Source: Planctomycetota bacterium (lineage in GTDB: Bacteria > Planctomycetota > B129-G9). From it: DNA of 7,896 nt. The translations under genes were made by a program, and so were the position numbers. Location: assembly GCA_030622295.1 (NCBI GenBank), contig JAUXGI010000040.1, forward strand, positions 1 through 7,896. Direction: 5' to 3'. The notes under the pieces were generated by a model. It ran no database searches, had not been told where the DNA came from, and worked only from the letters and a program-made list of their open reading frames with translations. Below are positions 4,566-7,896 of this stretch, piece by piece (the stretch's first letter is position 1; every line of letters starts with the position of its first letter).

Positions 4566-7500
4566 TCACTTGCGACCGCGGGTGAACTTCGCTGCGGCGG
4601 ACATTGCGCCTATGTCGCGCCTGTGGAACCAGACGACCACCGGGCTGGCGATGAAGATGGATGAATACGTTCCCACCAGCACCCCGATACACATCGTGAC
4701 GGAGAAGCCGCGTATCATGTCGCCGCCGAGCAGCACCAGGCACAGGACCACCGTGAACGTGGTGAGCGAGGTCCAGACGGTGCGCGTCAGGGTCTGGTTG
4801 ATACTGTTGTCGATGTTCTGGATGAAGTATCTTTCGTCGCGGTGCAGTCCCATGTTTTCGCGGATGCGGTCGAAGACGACGATGGTGTCGTTGATTGAGT
4901 AGCCGACGATGGTCAGCAGCGCGGCGACGACCGGCAGGTCGAATTTTATGGTGAAGAACGGGAGGGAATCGAGCAGCGCCAGTATCCCGACGGTTATCAG
5001 CACATCGTGCGTCAGGGCGACCACGGCCGCAACGCCGAACCTGAACTGCCTGAAGCGGAACCAGACGTACAGGATTATGCCCGCCATCGCGAGGATGAAA
5101 GCCGTGAATCCCTTGTAGCGCAGTTCTTTTGCCACGGAACCCGTTATCGCCATCGCCTGGCCTATGCCGCCGGGGGCTATGACCGGCCTGATCCCAGTGT
5201 CGTCCGACAGTACTATTTCTTTCTCCGGCAGGTTCTTGGAGAGTATCGTGGTGAGCATTTGCACGGCGGTCTGGAAGTTGTCGCGGCACTCGGTCTCAGT
5301 CTGGAACTTTTGATACTTCTTGCCGCCTTCGTTACTGTACTTCTCCAGATTCTCGCCGGGCACCTGTTCCACTTTTATCACCTTGTAGCCCGCCGTGACG
5401 CCCTCGTCCGTCTCGCGGGCGGTGTTGGATGCAACGACGTCGGTTATCAAGCCGGGAATGCGGTTAAGGAACTCCTTTGCCTGCGCGTCGCTGAAGTGCG
5501 GCGGCACCTCGACTGTGACGTATATCACCACTACCGGCGTCGGGTCCGCATTGAGATCGGTTACGTTTACGAATTTATACGCTTCGTCGCCCAGAGCATC
5601 GTCTTTATCCAAGCCTTCCTTTATTTTGTCCAGGATTGACTGGAGTTCCCTGCCCTGATATTCCGTGTTCAGGGAGACCTTCAGCACCTTTTGCCCGGCC
5701 GGCTTTCGGAAACTGAACCTGTCGTCGGTGTATCCGTTTTCCTTGAGGACCCTGGCGGCGCTGTCTTCCAGACGTGTGCGGGGTGTGTCTTCCGCGGGAA
5801 CGAGGTCGAAGTCTATCCGGCCGAATCTGCCCTCCTCGATGGAGACCTCCAGCCCCTTGGGGGGGAAGTCTTCCTCGAACCTGTCTCGCAGGAGCCTTTC
5901 AACATGATGAATAACAACGGAAGGGTCGGATTCGGATGAGATTTTTTCATTCTCGGCGATTCTATCCAGCAACAACTGAGGGAAACGTATGATGAACCCG
6001 TAGGAGCCCTGGCCGGCCTGTTCGCCCAGGGGGGGCTGGACCGACTGCACCTCCGGCGCGGTGCCTTCGGGCAGGATGTCGGCGAGTCTGCTCCGCGCCT
6101 CCTCGATGGTTATCGCCCTGTCCAGGTTTATCTGGTACTGCGCGCCCCCCAGGAAGTCGATGCCCAGCAGCGAGGAACCCCTGGCAATCAGGAGCCCGAC
6201 CCCGCCCGTAATCAGTATCAGCGAGATGACCAGCGGCACTTTGCTCAACTTCATGAAAGGAATGTTCGGGCGTTTTATCCAGTACTGCATCTTCACTTCC
6301 TTGAATGCCTTCACATTCACGAGTATGGTGAAGATGACCTTGCCGACGAACAGCGCGGTGAAGAGACTGGCCAGGATGCCCACCGACAGCGTTATGGCGA
6401 ATCCGCGTATCGGGCCCGTGCCCTGCCACCAGAGTATAATGCCGACGATGAGGGTGGTTATGTTGGAGTCCAAAATCGTGCCGAACGCCCTGTCATAGCC
6501 GGCCTTCACCGCGCCCCTCAGGGCCTTGCCGGCCGCCTTCTCCTCGCGGATTCGCTCGAATATCAGTATGTTCGCGTCCACCGCCATACCGATCGTCAGA
6601 ATCAGTCCCGCGAAGCCGGGCAGGGTAAACGTCGCCTGGAATCCGCACAGCGCCCCGAGCACGATGATAAGGTTGAATACCAGGGCGACGTTGGCTATCA
6701 GTCCGGCTGCCAGGTAGTAGACCAACATGAACACCAGGACGAGCAGCGCGCCCAGGAGCAGGGAGAGGATACCGCGCCTCAGCGAGTCTTCGCCTATGGC
6801 GGGGCCTGTTTTTATCTCAGACTCGAAGGTGATGGGTGTCTGCAGAGCGCCGGACCTGAGCGCAATCAGCAGTTCCTTCTGCTTCTTGTAGGCATCCTCT
6901 ATATCGCCGGTATCGCCGAAGGTCACAATGCCGCTGTGCGTAATCACGGATTGGACAACCGGGGCCGATTCGAACTTGCCGTTGACGAAAACGGCCAGTT
7001 TGCCATTCTCCGTCCCGTACTCCTTGGACAGTTTGCGGGTCAGTTCCGCGAATCTGGGCGCGGCGGGCGACGAGAGCCTGAATCCCACCACGGGGTTGTT
7101 CTTCTGTATGGTGGGGTAGAAATCGGCGAAATCCTGTGCCGCGAACTCGACCTTCGAGTGGAGCAGCAGGTAGCGCCTTCCCCCGCGTCCCCGCTCGTTT
7201 TCCTGCACGATAAGCCCCGCCTGGGGGCGCGGTATCGGACGGTCGCTCGCCGCGGCCTTCTCGCGGATCTTGTCGTAATCCCGATATTCCTCGTCGGTCG
7301 CCTCCGCGCGGAACTCCAGCGTACCGGTGCTGAGAAGCAAGTCCTTCAGGCCGGGCGATTCCGCCGGAGCGCGCACCTGTATCTGGCCCTCCCCGAGCGC
7401 CGTTATGTAGACCTCCTTCAGGCCGCTGGAGTTTACACGCCTGTTGAGCACCTCTATGACGCTGTCGCGCTTGTCCGGGTTGTTCACGCTCAGCACAATC

Positions 7501-7682
7501 GTCAGCCCGCCCTTCAGGTCCTCGCCCAGAACGAGTTTCCCTTTGGACTGCGGCCAGGCGCCGAACAGCGCCTTCTCCATCCATCCGGGCACCATGCCGC
7601 TGAACGGCGGGAACATGAAGTAAAGCGCGCACCCGACGATTAGTATTATCAGGACTATCTTCCAGCCGACCTTCTCGTACAT
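4566..7682 (-). CDS. secDF: SecD-SecF fusion, protein translocase accessory subunit
   Basis: A 1038-residue single-chain SecDF. It works with SecYEG, using proton flow to pull exported proteins through on the outer face of the membrane. The SecD half (1-460) has TM1 (7-24), GEDLKGG (53-59, second position Glu instead of the usual Leu), NRRVNSSGLKE, and five helices from about 303 with GMAVDANILIFERIRE and GTGPIRGFAITLSVGI. The SecF half has TM1 (about 482-500), GIDFLGG (507-513), and five helices from about 857 with GYSINDTIVVFDRIRE. The proton-path residues known from Thermus SecDF appear as D369, D932 and R967. The ATG at 7680-7682 follows GGAG (7689-7692) by 6 nt. The odd part is the SecF extracytoplasmic loop, about 355 residues (501-856) where E. 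coli SecF has roughly 100; the SecD loop (25-300) is not enlarged. No yajC is visible upstream. The frame is intact. The LysM gene follows. Confidence 0.97.
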   Translation of the reverse strand: MYEKVGWKIVLIILIVGCALYFMFPPFSGMVPGWMEKALFGAWPQSKGKLVLGEDLKGGLTIVLSVNNPDKRDSVIEVLNRRVNSSGLKEVYITALGEGQIQVRAPAESPGLKDLLLSTGTLEFRAEATDEEYRDYDKIREKAAASDRPIPRPQAGLIVQENERGRGGRRYLLLHSKVEFAAQDFADFYPTIQKNNPVVGFRLSSPAAPRFAELTRKLSKEYGTENGKLAVFVNGKFESAPVVQSVITHSGIVTFGDTGDIEDAYKKQKELLIALRSGALQTPITFESEIKTGPAIGEDSLRRGILSLLLGALLVLVFMLVYYLAAGLIANVALVFNLIIVLGALCGFQATFTLPGFAGLILTIGMAVDANILIFERIREEKAAGKALRGAVKAGYDRAFGTILDSNITTLIVGIILWWQGTGPIRGFAITLSVGILASLFTALFVGKVIFTILVNVKAFKEVKMQYWIKRPNIPFMKLSKVPLVISLILITGGVGLLIARGSSLLGIDFLGGAQYQINLDRAITIEEARSRLADILPEGTAPEVQSVQPPLGEQAGQGSYGFIIRFPQLLLDRIAENEKISSESDPSVVIHHVERLLRDRFEEDFPPKGLEVSIEEGRFGRIDFDLVPAEDTPRTRLEDSAARVLKENGYTDDRFSFRKPAGQKVLKVSLNTEYQGRELQSILDKIKEGLDKDDALGDEAYKFVNVTDLNADPTPVVVIYVTVEVPPHFSDAQAKEFLNRIPGLITDVVASNTARETDEGVTAGYKVIKVEQVPGENLEKYSNEGGKKYQKFQTETECRDNFQTAVQMLTTILSKNLPEKEIVLSDDTGIRPVIAPGGIGQAMAITGSVAKELRYKGFTAFILAMAGIILYVWFRFRQFRFGVAAVVALTHDVLITVGILALLDSLPFFTIKFDLPVVAALLTIVGYSINDTIVVFDRIRENMGLHRDERYFIQNIDNSINQTLTRTVWTSLTTFTVVLCLVLLGGDMIRGFSVTMCIGVLVGTYSSIFIASPVVVWFHRRDIGAMSAAAKFTRGRK

Positions 7683-7697
7683 GCGACTCTCCGAACC

Positions 7698-7813
7698 TCA
7701 AGTTTCGGGTTTCATCCGCCTGAGGCGGACTCAGGTTTCAGGAACTTGTCCGCAATTGTTGAAGGACTTAAAGCCTGAATCTGCTTCAGGCGAATGAGAC
7801 CTGAAACCTTAAG
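7698..7813. repeat. compact inverted-repeat element in the secDF leader
   Basis: About 32 nt at 7698-7729 is the imperfect reverse complement of 7780-7813: the shared pattern is AAG(G)TTTCrGGTyTCATyCGCC followed by TGArGCrG, differing by one indel and a few transitions. Each arm also holds or borders its own hairpin: TCCGCC/GGCGGA (7715-7720, 7724-7729) and GCCTGAA/TTCAGGC (7773-7779, 7785-7791). A further GGTTTCAGG at 7734-7742 pairs with CCTGAAACC at 7800-7808. It reads as a small REPIN-like or MITE-like repeat with no coding capacity. It sits between the likely secDF promoter region and the secDF RBS. Confidence 0.6.
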
Positions 7814-7815
7814 CG

Positions 7816-7821
7816 ATTATA
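7816..7821 (-). promoter_or_regulatory. possible -10 box for secDF
   Basis: A perfect TATAAT on the minus strand, 134 nt before the secDF ATG. No good -35 lies 16-18 nt upstream; the nearest TGAC-containing sequence is only about 14 nt away. If used, the transcript would start in the inverted-repeat element, placing that structure in the 5' leader. Confidence 0.25.
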
Positions 7822-7838
7822 GGTACGCTCGGGGAGTC

Positions 7839-7855
7839 AGCCGCCCCTGGCGGCT
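7839..7855 (+). repeat. strong GC hairpin with T-rich tail upstream of secDF
   Basis: Perfect 7-bp arms AGCCGCC (7839-7845) and GGCGGCT (7849-7855) with loop CCT, followed on the plus strand by CTTTTCCTTT. This has terminator form for plus-strand transcription, but no plus-strand gene precedes it. It is introduced by GGGGAGTCAG (7831-7840), the same 10 nt that begin the inverted repeat at 433, suggesting a dispersed repeat family. On the minus strand there is no T-tract. Confidence 0.4.
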
Positions 7856-7896
7856 CTTTTCCTTTCGTCTCACATAACTTCGCAGGCGGTATCCGA

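Noticed and set aside
4525..5289. Minus-strand 254-codon open frame overlapping the SecF half
   Set aside because: Arg/His-rich shadow frame with no recognisable domain.
6817..7701. Minus-strand 294-codon open frame overlapping the SecD half
   Set aside because: Arg/Gly-rich shadow of secDF in another frame; the secDF frame carries all the family motifs.
7870..7896. Possible tail of an upstream minus-strand gene (such as yajC) ending with TGA at 7870-7872
   Set aside because: Only eight codons lie within the window and they match nothing recognisable.

Overview
The window holds five protein genes, all on the minus strand. From right to left, in transcription order, they are a SecD-SecF fusion translocase subunit, a membrane-anchored LysM protein, a REP-associated tyrosine transposase (RAYT) inside its own repeat-bounded element, a secreted VIT/VWA-domain protein, and a small lipoprotein of unknown function. 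No tRNA, rRNA or CRISPR array was seen. Base composition is moderately GC-rich, falling locally in the transposase element and the repeats.

The organism is a Gram-negative-type bacterium, because Sec and lipoprotein export signals occur together with a cell-wall-binding LysM protein. A planctomycete or other PVC-group relative from an environmental genome is my best guess. The reasons are a single-chain SecDF with a greatly enlarged SecF extracytoplasmic loop, a VIT+VWA protein with a long C-terminal extension, and a RAYT surrounded by GGGGACAGTCCCC-type palindromes. This placement is inference; no marker gene in the window settles it.

Layout. Positions 7683-7896 are non-coding upstream of secDF and contain a compact inverted-repeat element plus a separate strong hairpin. 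secDF (4566-7682) and the LysM gene (3914-4516) are 49 nt apart and probably one transcription unit. A roughly 0.9 kb RAYT element (2993-3913) begins immediately after the LysM stop codon. Its two ends are mirror images: an outer palindrome, exactly 40 nt of spacer, then a 23-nt inner repeat. The transposase gene (3135-3803) lies inside with a plausible private promoter in one end. The VIT/VWA gene (558-2870) and the lipoprotein gene (11-406) follow, each with a clear Shine-Dalgarno sequence. The gap between them holds two further palindromic elements.

Working together: secDF supports export of the other proteins. The LysM, VIT/VWA and lipoprotein products are all predicted to act outside the cytoplasm, so the host genes look like a cell-envelope neighbourhood interrupted by a RAYT element. 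The strongest leads are the symmetric architecture of the RAYT element and the roughly 355-residue loop in the SecF half. I found no convincing evidence of a wholly new defence or metabolic system.
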